Source: Thalassotalea marina
Lineage (GTDB): Bacteria; Pseudomonadota; Gammaproteobacteria; Enterobacterales; Alteromonadaceae
Reading direction: 5' to 3'
DNA: 64,000 bases
Assembly (NCBI RefSeq): GCF_014656435.1
Contig: NZ_BNCK01000006.1
Coordinates: 126,001 to 190,000, forward strand
A program made the position numbers and the translations under genes. Below the pieces are notes generated by a model. That model ran no database searches. It was not told the DNA's origin and saw nothing but the letters and a program-made list of their open reading frames with translations. Positions 36,569 through 44,389 of this stretch are shown one piece after another (positions within the stretch are counted from its first letter, which is position 1; each line of letters begins with the position of its first letter).

Positions 36569-37357
36569 ATGAATTTAGATTTAACAGGTAAAAGCGCATT
36601 AGTCTGTGGAAGCAGCCAAGGTATTGGTAAGGCTTGTGCTATTGAATTAGCCTCTTTAGGTGCCAGCGTCACCCTGTTTTCTCGCAACCAACAAGCACTA
36701 GAGCTAGTAAAACAAGAACTTGATACCACTAAAGGGCAAAAACACGAAGTATTAGTTGCTGACTTTAGCCAACCAGAGCAAGTCAATCAAGTCATCTGCG
36801 GTGCCATTGCTAATGGGGCAACTTACGATATCTTAATTAATAACACCGGTGGTCCAGCTCCAGGGCCAGCCAATGAAGCGTCAGTACATGCCTTTACCGA
36901 TGCATTTCAACTGCATTTGATTTCTAACCATTACTTAGTGCAAGCGTTAATACCACACATGAAATCTACTGGCTTTGGCCGTATTATTAATGTGATTTCA
37001 ACCTCAGTTAAACAACCTCTGCCAAATTTAGGGGTTTCCAATACCATTCGTGGCGCAGTGGCAAGTTGGGCAAAAACCTTGGCCAACGAATTAGGCCCTT
37101 TTGGTATTACCGTCAATAATGTACTGCCCGGTGCTACTGCTACAGCACGATTAGATGCAATTATTGCTGGTAAGGCCAAAAAGCAAAATATCACTATTGA
37201 GCAAGCAACAGAGTTAGAAAAGTCACATATTCCAATGAGAAGATTTGCGCTGCCTGAGGAATTTGCTGCCGCAGCGGCCTTCCTAGCATCTCCTTCTGCA
37301 GGGTATATAACAGGTATAAACCTACCTGTTGATGGTGGAAGAACTTCTAGCTTGTAG
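36569..37357 (+). CDS. SDR-family protein lacking the usual Tyr-Lys pair
   Basis: A Rossmann-fold short-chain dehydrogenase/reductase of 262 residues. The dinucleotide motif GSSQGIGKA (about 12-20) and NNTGGPAPGP are present, and the C-terminus ITGINLPVDGG is typical. In the active-site region the normal YxxxK is replaced by sequence reading SNTIRGAVA, so catalytic Tyr and Lys are absent. This subgroup exists in other proteobacteria and may be catalytically altered. It has its own promoter and is followed by two palindromes. Confidence 0.85.
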   Translation: MNLDLTGKSALVCGSSQGIGKACAIELASLGASVTLFSRNQQALELVKQELDTTKGQKHEVLVADFSQPEQVNQVICGAIANGATYDILINNTGGPAPGPANEASVHAFTDAFQLHLISNHYLVQALIPHMKSTGFGRIINVISTSVKQPLPNLGVSNTIRGAVASWAKTLANELGPFGITVNNVLPGATATARLDAIIAGKAKKQNITIEQATELEKSHIPMRRFALPEEFAAAAAFLASPSAGYITGINLPVDGGRTSSL

Positions 37358-37398
37358 TTTTCGCCATAAATTTATGGCAATAAGACTGTCAACATTAC

Positions 37399-37443
37399 AA
37401 ACAAATTAGGTTGTGACTAAGCACCGCATCACCTAATTTGTTT
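37399..37443. terminator. Long hairpin after the SDR gene
   Basis: AAACAAATTAGGT (37399-37411) is the exact inverse of ACCTAATTTGTTT (37431-37443), with a 19-base loop. It lies between convergent genes and ends in T on the plus strand. A 16-base palindrome, GCCATAAATTTATGGC, lies just before it. Confidence 0.6.
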
Positions 37444-37481
37444 CTATGAGTGATTAGCGATTTACTCGTAAACTTTCCCGA

Positions 37482-38051
37482 TTAAACACAAAAACCTTCA
37501 ACTTTATGCGACTTATCAATAGGGATATTCATTCCTTTAGTGAATGAATTAAAAGCTAGCGCAAGAGCACATAAACTAAAGATCTCTTGAATTTCTTCAT
37601 GTTCAAAGCCTTGTTCCAACAGAGCGTTGTAACCTTCATCAGTTAAATTACACTTACTTTGTGAATGTGCAACAGCAAATGTAATTGCCGTTATATATCT
37701 GTCAGGTATATATCCATTACTCTGGCCATCAACAATGTCTTTCAATTGGTTAAAGTCCAAATTTGAACTCAACTTTATCGCTTCACTGGCATGAAATTCA
37801 GCACAATAGCTACTGCCTGATTTATAAGATACAGCAAAAACAATCAACTCTTTGAGTAAACCACTTAATGCTTTTGACGTAGTCACTTCTTTAAAAAAAA
37901 CCCAGATAGACTTCAAATTAATATAGTTATTGCCTAAGTAAGTCACCCAGTTCGGTAAAGTTTTACACCCTAACCCGGCACGAATCTCGTGATACAAAAT
38001 ATTTAGCTGTGGATCACAATCCCCCTCTAACACTGGTGAAAAATTACTCAC
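37482..38051 (-). CDS. AhpD-like / carboxymuconolactone decarboxylase-family protein
   Basis: A 189-residue all-alpha protein of the AhpD-like superfamily. The redox-type motif is seen as SYCAEFHASEA, with one Cys and a following His; the usual first Cys of CxxC is a Ser here, so peroxidase activity is doubtful. Its function is unknown: relatives act as antioxidant or decarboxylase-like proteins. It is cytoplasmic and transcribed alone. Confidence 0.7.
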   Translation of the reverse strand: MSNFSPVLEGDCDPQLNILYHEIRAGLGCKTLPNWVTYLGNNYINLKSIWVFFKEVTTSKALSGLLKELIVFAVSYKSGSSYCAEFHASEAIKLSSNLDFNQLKDIVDGQSNGYIPDRYITAITFAVAHSQSKCNLTDEGYNALLEQGFEHEEIQEIFSLCALALAFNSFTKGMNIPIDKSHKVEGFCV

Positions 38052-38226
38052 ACAACAACTCCAATCTACTCAAAACTGTATTAAGCATAGTTGAGATAGA
38101 AGAAATTTCATACATCCTTATCTTGAGATTGATCAAGTTAACTTGTGATCGAATAGCAATTTTTATAGTGAGGTTTACCAATGAGAAGGCTCTTATTTTT
38201 GTCAGAGCTGTTGGAATTTAACAATA

Positions 38227-38592
38227 CTAATAAGATAATTTAAATAACAATTCAGTGATATCAGGCTGCCATTGGAAATCTTGCAACCTAATTTTTGCGC
38301 CAATCACAACTATGCCTTCATCTTGAAGCATTGTACGTTGACGATTAAAAGCATCACTTGCCAGCGGTAGTGAGATTTTACCTTGTGAATTAATCACTCG
38401 AAACCATGGCACTGGCTTTCCTTGCCATCCTCCATCAGGAACTTGGCCAAGGGCCTTGCCAACAAGCCGAGCTCGACCGGGCAAACCGGCCAAATCAGCG
38501 ATTTGGCCATAAGTTGCAACTTTACCCATTGGTATTTGCTGAACGGTTTGCCAGATGCGAATATGTTTGTCAGACAATGACTTGGCTACCAA
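38227..38592 (-). CDS. Alkyltransferase-like protein (ATL, MGMT-related)
   Basis: A DNA-damage-binding protein of the O6-alkylguanine-DNA alkyltransferase fold. In place of the active-site PCHRV it has PWFRV, so Trp replaces the acceptor Cys. ATLs bind O6-alkylguanine and hand the lesion to nucleotide-excision repair. The helix-turn-helix region GKVATYGQIADLAGLPGRAR is well kept. Length 121. The only start fitting the length is a TTG (38592), overlapping the SDR stop by 7 bases, which suggests translational coupling. Confidence 0.85.
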   Translation of the reverse strand: MVAKSLSDKHIRIWQTVQQIPMGKVATYGQIADLAGLPGRARLVGKALGQVPDGGWQGKPVPWFRVINSQGKISLPLASDAFNRQRTMLQDEGIVVIGAKIRLQDFQWQPDITELLFKLSY

Positions 38593-39254
38593 GGTAAGGT
38601 TTCGCCATTTGAGTGTTTAAATACTCCAGTGGTATCCATAGATAAACTATCGATTAACCCTGTAATTCTCTCTGCCGCCATGGTAGAACTGATATCTCCG
38701 CCCATGTTTACCATATCTGTTTGAACATAACCTGGATGATAAATACCAACAGCAATATTTCTTGGTGCAAGATCTTGCGCTAGTGAAACCGAGGCTATGT
38801 TTAATGCCGCTTTAGACATTCTATAGCCGTAACGGCCACCCGAGGTGTTATCTGTGATAGATCCCATGCGTGACGTTATCATCGCCACTTTACCGCCATC
38901 AACTAACTGATGCTGCAAACGCTCCACCACTAATAATGGTGCTAGTGCATTAACTTCAAATTGTTCACGAATGGTATCGACATTTAAACGACCGAGTTGT
39001 TCGTCACGTAAAATACCAGCATTACACACTAAAATGTCAATTTTCACACCAGCAAGGGCTTCAACCATAGTGTTTAAACCCTGCTCACTAGCCACATCAA
39101 CGCCTGTAACTACCTTAACATTCAATTGTTCTAGTGCAGGGGAAGCATTTCGACATAATGCAAATACCGTATAACCTTTTTGTACAAATTCTTTAGTTAA
39201 CGCTAAGCCGATACCTCTATTAGCACCTGTAACTGCAACAGTTAAACTCATCAT
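38586..39254 (-). CDS. SDR-family NAD(P)-dependent oxidoreductase
   Basis: A short-chain dehydrogenase of 222 residues with intact motifs: GANRGIGLA (9-17) for the cofactor, NAG in LVCNAGIL, and the catalytic YRMSK. It resembles the small C-factor/CsgA-like SDRs. The substrate is unknown. The gene reads into the ATL gene. It is divergent from the acetyltransferase gene. Confidence 0.88.
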   Translation of the reverse strand: MMSLTVAVTGANRGIGLALTKEFVQKGYTVFALCRNASPALEQLNVKVVTGVDVASEQGLNTMVEALAGVKIDILVCNAGILRDEQLGRLNVDTIREQFEVNALAPLLVVERLQHQLVDGGKVAMITSRMGSITDNTSGGRYGYRMSKAALNIASVSLAQDLAPRNIAVGIYHPGYVQTDMVNMGGDISSTMAAERITGLIDSLSMDTTGVFKHSNGETLPW

Positions 39255-39322
39255 TAAATCTCCGTATCCTTGAGTAAGTAATTACTATATGCTTGTAATA
39301 AACGCATTATTCAAGGTAAAAA

Positions 39323-39874
39323 ATGAAAATTGATCTGATAAATCAAAAGAGAACGATACACACAGAGCGTTTTACTATCACATCGCTTGACGCTGACGAT
39401 TGGCCATTATTTTTCGATTTGCAGAATAACAGTGAATTAATGCACTTTATTCGTCCGGTTCAGCCTGAACATGAACTTAGGGCCAAGTTTCTAGTAAATA
39501 TCGGGCCATGGACGGGAAACCCTGACCACTGGCATACACATAAAATCGTGTGTAAAGAAACCGGTAATGCATTAGGCACTATCGGATTTAAAGTGCAATG
39601 TGCAAATTCGATGCGATTTGAATTGGGCTATATTTTATATGCTGACTTTCAAGGCCAAGGTGTTATTACTGAAGCAGGCCAAGCTTTAGTTGAATTTCTT
39701 TTTAATACCTTGAATGTCCATAAAGTTGTTGCAATTTGTATGGCTGAGAACATCGGCAGTTGGAAAGTGATGGAAAAGTTGGGCATGGAACGTGAAGCTC
39801 ACCTGAAACAACATACTTTGCACAATGATAAATGGAGTGATGATTTAATTTACGGGTTAATCAATCCAGCATAA
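39323..39874 (+). CDS. GNAT N-acetyltransferase (RimJ/RimL-like)
   Basis: A 183-residue acetyl-CoA-dependent acyltransferase. The N-terminal TERFTITSLDADDW pattern, the GYILYADFQGQGVITEA acetyl-CoA loop and AICMAENIGSWKVMEKLGM are hallmarks of the RimJ/RimL branch. Targets may be ribosomal-protein N-termini or small amines. AAGGTAAAAA precedes the ATG. It ends at a bidirectional terminator. Confidence 0.9.
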   Translation: MKIDLINQKRTIHTERFTITSLDADDWPLFFDLQNNSELMHFIRPVQPEHELRAKFLVNIGPWTGNPDHWHTHKIVCKETGNALGTIGFKVQCANSMRFELGYILYADFQGQGVITEAGQALVEFLFNTLNVHKVVAICMAENIGSWKVMEKLGMEREAHLKQHTLHNDKWSDDLIYGLINPA

Positions 39875-39902
39875 AAAAACCGCCTTAATTGGCGGTTTTT
39901 TA
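39873..39902. terminator. Bidirectional terminator
   Basis: AAAAAACCGCC-TTAATT-GGCGGTTTTTT between the acetyltransferase gene and the convergent Cys-repeat gene. Confidence 0.9.
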
Positions 39903-39914
39903 TAAGCTTAGTGA

Positions 39915-40349
39915 TTACTCACCGCACTTGCCTTCACCACACTTGTCTTTTTTACCTTTTTTACCTTCGCCGCACTTACCTTTTTTGTCTTCGCCGCACT
40001 TGCCTTTTTTGCCTTCGCCGCATTTACCTTTTTTGCCTTCGCCGCATTTACCTTTTTTGTCTTCGCCGCATTTGCCTTTTTTGCCTTCGCCGCATTTACC
40101 TTTTTTACCTTCGCCGCACTTGCCTTTTTTGCCTTCGCCGCATTTGCCTTCACCACATTTGTCTTTCTTTTCTTTACCTTCACCACACGAGTGACTTGCA
40201 TCATGGTTATGGCCAGCTGAATATTGCACATCAGCAACTTCAAATGGATTTACATTACTTGAAGCACTCGCTGGCATTGAAAACGCAGCAACCAAAGCAA
40301 ACGCTGAAATTAACGCCGCAAATGTAGATTTTTTTGACATACTCATCAT
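39915..40349 (-). CDS. HvfA/bufferin-like Cys-repeat exported peptide precursor
   Basis: A 144-residue exported protein. A Sec signal peptide (MSKKSTFAALISAFAL onward, ending ASA) is followed by a short linker with HNHDASH and then a very regular Lys/Gly/Cys/Glu region with 12 Cys. Seven near-identical 8-residue units CGE(G/D)KKGK run in tandem; two EGKCG motifs flank them near both ends. EGKCG is the motif of HvfA/bufferin peptides, which DUF692-type iron enzymes (MNIO) with a DUF2063-type partner turn into copper-binding groups. Neither partner is adjacent. The interior units have Lys where EGKCG has Glu. The role in copper or metal binding is inference. AAGGAAAAC precedes the ATG pair. Confidence 0.78.
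   Translation of the reverse strand: MMSMSKKSTFAALISAFALVAAFSMPASASSNVNPFEVADVQYSAGHNHDASHSCGEGKEKKDKCGEGKCGEGKKGKCGEGKKGKCGEGKKGKCGEDKKGKCGEGKKGKCGEGKKGKCGEDKKGKCGEGKKGKKDKCGEGKCGE
39960..40150. repeat. 24-bp tandem repeats inside the Cys-repeat gene
   Basis: TTCGCCGCA recurs eight times at exact 24-base steps (from about 39967 to 40135), giving 8-codon units. The copies differ by single bases (GCC/GTC/ACC). The repeat keeps several other frames open on both strands. Confidence 0.9.
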
Positions 40350-40476
40350 GTTTTCCTTTTATTTTAAAAAATAGATACCATATCCGGTGATTGGTTCTAA
40401 ATATCTAGACCTGAAGTTTTCAGATAAATTTCACCATTCCAGAAATTTAATATAGATAAGAAGTTTACAAACGTCT

Positions 40477-41451
40477 ATGTGCTTAACAAACAACATTGAA
40501 TTTTCTAAAGTAAATCGTATCACTCTCGCTCCGATGGAGGGTGTAGCAGACGTATTGATGCGCGAATTACTCACCTCAATTAATCAATATGATTTGTGTA
40601 TAACAGAATTTGTCAGGGTAGTAAAAGGTGTTGTGCCTAAATCTATCTTCAAAAAGATCTCTCCAGAACTTAATAACCAAGGAAAAACCACAAACGGTAC
40701 GCCAGTTCGAGTTCAATTATTAGGCCAGTACCCGCAATGGATGGCAGAAAATGCCATGCGAGCTATTGAACTTGGCTCTCATGGTGTTGACCTAAATTTT
40801 GGTTGTCCCGCTAAAACGGTCAATAAAAGTAAAGGTGGTGCGGTGTTATTAAAAACACCAGAAACCATTTATCAAATTGTAAGTGCCGTGCGTCAAGCCG
40901 TACCTAGTCAACAAGTTGTATCAGCAAAGATACGGTTAGGTTTTGACGACACATCTTTGTTTGAAGAAATAGTCGATGCAATTGAACAAGCAAAAGCATC
41001 AGAACTGACCATACATGCACGTACAAAACGTGACGGTTATAACCCACCTGCTTACTGGCAACATATCGGTAATATCAAGCATAAAACCCAAATGCCTTTA
41101 TGCGCCAATGGTGAGATATGGGACTTGGCCTCAGCTCAGCAATGTATGTTAGAGGCAAAAACCAGCAACTTAATGCTAGGTCGAGGAGCCTTGGCAACAC
41201 CAAATTTAGCCAATGTACTAAAAGGCACTGAAGAAAAAATGTCTTGGCCTGCACTTTGTGAGCTATTACAACACTATGCAGAGTTAGAGTTACAAGGGGA
41301 CAAAAGCTTTTATTTTTCTAGTCGCCTAAAACAATGGCTGCGTTATTTAAAGCTACAATACCCTGAAGCCGAGCAATTATTTCAGCAGATCAAAACGTTA
41401 AAAAATAAACAAGATATCTTAGCTGTCATCTCCACTCTTAAAATCGCTTAA
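40477..41451 (+). CDS. dusC: tRNA-dihydrouridine(16) synthase DusC
   Basis: An FMN enzyme reducing uridine to dihydrouridine in the tRNA D-loop. The flavin-binding TIM-barrel motifs APMEGVADVLMR and VQLLGQ, the catalytic Cys in DLNFGCPAKTVN with KGGAVLL, and LMLGRGALATPN are all present. The length (324), the early GVAD and FVRVV segments favour the DusC branch over DusA/DusB. It is divergent from the Cys-repeat gene. Confidence 0.9.
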   Translation: MCLTNNIEFSKVNRITLAPMEGVADVLMRELLTSINQYDLCITEFVRVVKGVVPKSIFKKISPELNNQGKTTNGTPVRVQLLGQYPQWMAENAMRAIELGSHGVDLNFGCPAKTVNKSKGGAVLLKTPETIYQIVSAVRQAVPSQQVVSAKIRLGFDDTSLFEEIVDAIEQAKASELTIHARTKRDGYNPPAYWQHIGNIKHKTQMPLCANGEIWDLASAQQCMLEAKTSNLMLGRGALATPNLANVLKGTEEKMSWPALCELLQHYAELELQGDKSFYFSSRLKQWLRYLKLQYPEAEQLFQQIKTLKNKQDILAVISTLKIA

Positions 41452-41499
41452 CAGAGAAATTGCCAATGTTTTAGCATTGGCGATAGACATAAAAAGGAT

Positions 41500-41727
41500 T
41501 TACTTGTCCTCTTCGTTTTCCACAGATTTTTGTAGTTTCTTTTCTGAAACAATCATCTTAATGGTTTTCTCCACTTGTGGATCAGGTAAAAACATTTGCA
41601 CCGCGACACCAAACACAAAAGCCAAGGCCTTTCTTTTTTTTGCCACGCGATAAAGTAATCTACCTACAATAGCGCACAGTACAAATACTACAAATGGTGC
41701 AAACACCAAAAGTATTTCTAGCAACAT
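41500..41727 (-). CDS. Small membrane protein, unknown function
   Basis: I do not recognise this 75-residue protein. Residues 4-26 form one strong hydrophobic helix (LEILLVFAPFVVFVLCAIVG), followed by a basic stretch (RVAKKRKA) and a charged tail (QKSVENEEDK). It is a single-span inner-membrane protein with the tail probably in the cytoplasm. It stands alone, convergent to dusC. Confidence 0.6.
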   Translation of the reverse strand: MLLEILLVFAPFVVFVLCAIVGRLLYRVAKKRKALAFVFGVAVQMFLPDPQVEKTIKMIVSEKKLQKSVENEEDK

Positions 41728-41806
41728 TTTCTCAATTCTCTCTTACAAAAAACCAAAGGGTTAAAAGGTTAAGTAAGAGTTAATCAGCAAGTGATAAAGC
41801 CTTTTG

Positions 41807-42142
41807 CTAAAGCTGTAGCTTATTTAGCAGAAATGTAAAAACATCAGAGAGTGGAAAATTCGTATCGGTTTTAAGTAGTTGCTGGTGCAACCTTATTGAT
41901 ACATCGAGCTGTTGTAAATGCAGTAAATACAACAAATGCTCAGCGGCATTTTTAAGAAGAGTATCTGATGAAAAATGCGGATCATCAGCCATCAATGTAC
42001 TTGGCGAATCTTGCAGTACGACGCCAGCTTTCTCAATGGTAATAGGCTTATCAATTGATACGTTTTGCCCAGTGATGCTGGCTGCGACAACAACGCAACA
42101 AAGCAATAACATGACGCAAAAACTACGTAGTTGACTCACCAC
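41807..42142 (-). CDS. Hypothetical exported protein
   Basis: An unrecognised 111-residue protein with an N-terminal hydrophobic segment (about 8-24, MLLLCCVVVAASI) suggesting a signal peptide or anchor. The rest is Leu-rich with an amphipathic helix (HLLYLLHLQQLDVSIRLHQ). No known motif. It is on the same strand as the preceding small gene, 79 bases apart, so co-transcription is possible. Confidence 0.5.
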   Translation of the reverse strand: MVSQLRSFCVMLLLCCVVVAASITGQNVSIDKPITIEKAGVVLQDSPSTLMADDPHFSSDTLLKNAAEHLLYLLHLQQLDVSIRLHQQLLKTDTNFPLSDVFTFLLNKLQL

Positions 42143-42302
42143 AAAAATATACTCTTCTTAATCAATTAACTATTGATATATGAATGAATAAAATTCAATT
42201 CAATATAAATGTGATAATTTATTATTTTTCTTCATAGCGTTAACAAAGATTTTTCATCAAAATCAGGTTATCATTAGCCGCAAGTTAATATAGAAAGAAG
42301 CA

Positions 42303-43286
42303 GTGTTAAACGTGCAGCAAGGTTCAGAGCTTAGAGCAAGATATAATGATGTAAATCGTGGTGTTTATTTTATTGGTACAACACCCCCTAAAAGTGATAC
42401 ACCACAAGAGCAAGTGGACGCCATCGCCAGCAAACTTTTAGAACGCGTCAGTGATATCGACTTTGACGGTTTAATTGTGTATGACATTCAAAATGAAGAT
42501 TCTCGTACCAAAAAACCACGCCCGTTCCCTTTTAAGTCAACACATGATCCAAGACTTTATTCAGCGTTATTAAATCAAAAGTCTTCAAGACCTGTTATTA
42601 CTTATAAAAGTGTAGTGCAATCAGACAGCGAAGCCTTTGATCAGTGGGCAAACGAAGCTTGGCAAGATTACGGCGTGCGCGATATTGTATTAGTTGGTAG
42701 TCCATCTAGTCGCAATCAAGTCACTTTGCCGCTAAAAGACGCCTATAGCAGACTTGTAGAAAATGAACACGATTTTTTTATCGGCGGCGTAACCATTGCA
42801 GAACGACATGCCAACAAAGGTAACGAACACGAACGCTTGATCGATAAACATAAACAAGGCTGTAACTTTTTTATTTCGCAAGCCATTTACGATCCACAAG
42901 CCACCATTGATATGTTGACGCGTTATGCCATTGAATGTAAGAAACAAGGCTTAAAACCGCAACGCATTATCTTAACTTTTTCGCCCTGTGGCAGTGAAAA
43001 AACCTTGGACTTTATCGATTGGTTAGGGGTTAGTGTGCCAGAGGCAACTTGCCTTCGTATTTTAAATGCAGAAAAGCCTTTATATGAATCAATTCGTATT
43101 TGCACCAACAGTTTACGACAAATTTTAGATGCTGTTTTGCCATACAAATTACCTTTGGGTTTAAACATTGAAAGTTTAACTAATCGTAAAGAAGAAATTG
43201 ATGGTTCTATTTTGCTTTATAAATTACTTCGCTCTACTATGGATAATTACTTAGCAAAACAAGAACTACAACATTTAATGTCTTAG
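42303..43286 (+). CDS. Methylenetetrahydrofolate reductase-like protein
   Basis: A 327-residue TIM-barrel protein resembling methylenetetrahydrofolate reductase. The segments RGVYFIGTTPPKSDTPQEQV, VLVGSPS and GCNFFISQAIYDPQ follow the MTHFR pattern, including the FFISQ flavin-region motif. It differs clearly from E. coli MetF in sequence, so it may be a paralogue with another one-carbon role. It starts with GTG after AGAAAGAAG. It is followed by two small genes in an apparent operon. Confidence 0.7.
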   Translation: MLNVQQGSELRARYNDVNRGVYFIGTTPPKSDTPQEQVDAIASKLLERVSDIDFDGLIVYDIQNEDSRTKKPRPFPFKSTHDPRLYSALLNQKSSRPVITYKSVVQSDSEAFDQWANEAWQDYGVRDIVLVGSPSSRNQVTLPLKDAYSRLVENEHDFFIGGVTIAERHANKGNEHERLIDKHKQGCNFFISQAIYDPQATIDMLTRYAIECKKQGLKPQRIILTFSPCGSEKTLDFIDWLGVSVPEATCLRILNAEKPLYESIRICTNSLRQILDAVLPYKLPLGLNIESLTNRKEEIDGSILLYKLLRSTMDNYLAKQELQHLMS

Positions 43287-43295
43287 GAGAGAACC

Positions 43296-43538
43296 ATGAC
43301 AGGCACAACCATGGTAGTACTGATAGTACTGATTTCTGTAGGTTTTGGTGTTTTGTATGACATGTACAAAAAACACTTAGAGTTTAAAGAAAGAACGCAG
43401 CAATATAATGCCAAAAACAGTGAGCAGAATATCCAACTCAAAAAACAAGTCTCTGTGTTAGAAGAGCGTGTTGCTGTACTTGAAAAAATAGTAACCGACC
43501 AAGGTTATCAAGTGAGCCAGGAAATTAATCGACTGTAA
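43296..43538 (+). CDS. PspB-like small membrane protein
   Basis: An 80-residue protein with one N-terminal transmembrane helix (about 5-22, TMVVLIVLISVGFGVLYDM) and a long coiled coil (KERTQQYN to LEKIVTDQGY). The LEERVAVLEKI repeat is close to the tail of phage-shock protein B. No pspA or pspC is present. It starts 9 bases after the MTHFR-like stop codon, so it is likely in that operon. Confidence 0.6.
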   Translation: MTGTTMVVLIVLISVGFGVLYDMYKKHLEFKERTQQYNAKNSEQNIQLKKQVSVLEERVAVLEKIVTDQGYQVSQEINRL

Positions 43539-43730
43539 ATGAAATTAATCATGCGCTCAGAGTTTGATAACCTAAGGTTAAATCAAGCTCATTTGTTTGA
43601 AACCGACCAAAATGGCGATAAGCAAATAGTTAAAATCTATTGTGGTGATATGCTTATTGCCAAAAAAGTGAAGGTTAAAAAATCTATCCGCTATTTTGGC
43701 GTTAAAAACTATAAAGACTTTTTAACCTAA
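43539..43730 (+). CDS. Short hypothetical protein
   Basis: A 63-residue basic protein (KKVKVKKSIRYFGVKNY). Its ATG directly abuts the TAA of the PspB-like gene, so the two are probably translated from one message. It has no recognised family. A second Met five residues in could be the start. Confidence 0.5.
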   Translation: MKLIMRSEFDNLRLNQAHLFETDQNGDKQIVKIYCGDMLIAKKVKVKKSIRYFGVKNYKDFLT

Positions 43731-43910
43731 GCTCTTCTGTAACCATCTAAAATCGTTCTAATTATTCTCTTAACATCACTTGCTTGTTCAAATTTATGAA
43801 CATTAGCGAGTTATTTCAAATTATTTAACTTTAGACACATAATTTACACATCGTACCTGTTCATTTTATAATCAACTCTATCAGCAACAAGAATCGCAGT
43901 GAGAAGTACC

Positions 43911-44195
43911 ATGAAAAAATTCTTAGCCGTTTGTTTTTCTTTGGTGTTCGTTGCGTCATGTGCATCAAATGGAAGTGTGTCACATTGGCACGGTGAACCA
44001 TTAGGCGCCATTATTGAAAAATACGGCACCCCAGATAGCTTTCTAAAAATGGATGATGGCAATAAAGTGTTAGAGTACAACAAGGCCTATTCTTCACATT
44101 TAGCGGGCAACTTCTGTTCGTTAATCTTTATGGTTGACCGATCCAATAAGATTTCAGCGGCCACTAAACAAGGTGATGGTCATAATTGCCATTAA
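43911..44195 (+). CDS. Small lipoprotein, SmpA/OmlA-like pattern
   Basis: A 94-residue lipoprotein with lipobox VASC at its N-terminus. The mature part contains GEPLGAIIEKYGTPDSFLKM and a strand-rich end, similar in layout to BamE/SmpA-type domains, though too short to assign. Two other Cys may form a disulfide. GAGAAG precedes ATG 43911; the frame is open to GTG 43899. Confidence 0.6.
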   Translation: MKKFLAVCFSLVFVASCASNGSVSHWHGEPLGAIIEKYGTPDSFLKMDDGNKVLEYNKAYSSHLAGNFCSLIFMVDRSNKISAATKQGDGHNCH

Positions 44196-44220
44196 TAGCC
44201 TGCGCTCGACACTCTAAATC

Positions 44221-44250
44221 GATGTCATAGTTTGAAAAAACTATGACATC
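44221..44250. repeat. Perfect 30-base palindromic hairpin
   Basis: GATGTCATAGTTT and AAACTATGACATC form a perfect 13-bp stem with a GAAA loop. No T-run follows on either strand, so it is not a classical terminator. It lies between two plus-strand genes. Confidence 0.6.
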
Positions 44251-44389
44251 ACTGCAACATAAAGACACACTTTTCATCGCGATACCAAAGTTAAAGATAT
44301 CTCCCCGCAAAAAAATTTAAGTTTTTTCAAACTATTTTTTTATTTGATACGACTTAATAAAGGAATGACATAAGTTCAGTGAGGGGAAC

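Noticed and set aside
39960-40150. CRISPR-like regular repeats
   Set aside because: The 24-base units are contiguous with no spacers and encode a Cys-rich protein in frame; no cas genes are present.
39889-40327. Long overlapping reading frames on both strands around the Cys-repeat gene
   Set aside because: They arise because the 24-base repeat lacks stop codons in several frames; only the minus-strand frame 39915-40349 has a signal peptide, ribosome binding site and matching terminator.
44221-44250. Intrinsic terminator
   Set aside because: A perfect stem but no T-run on either strand.
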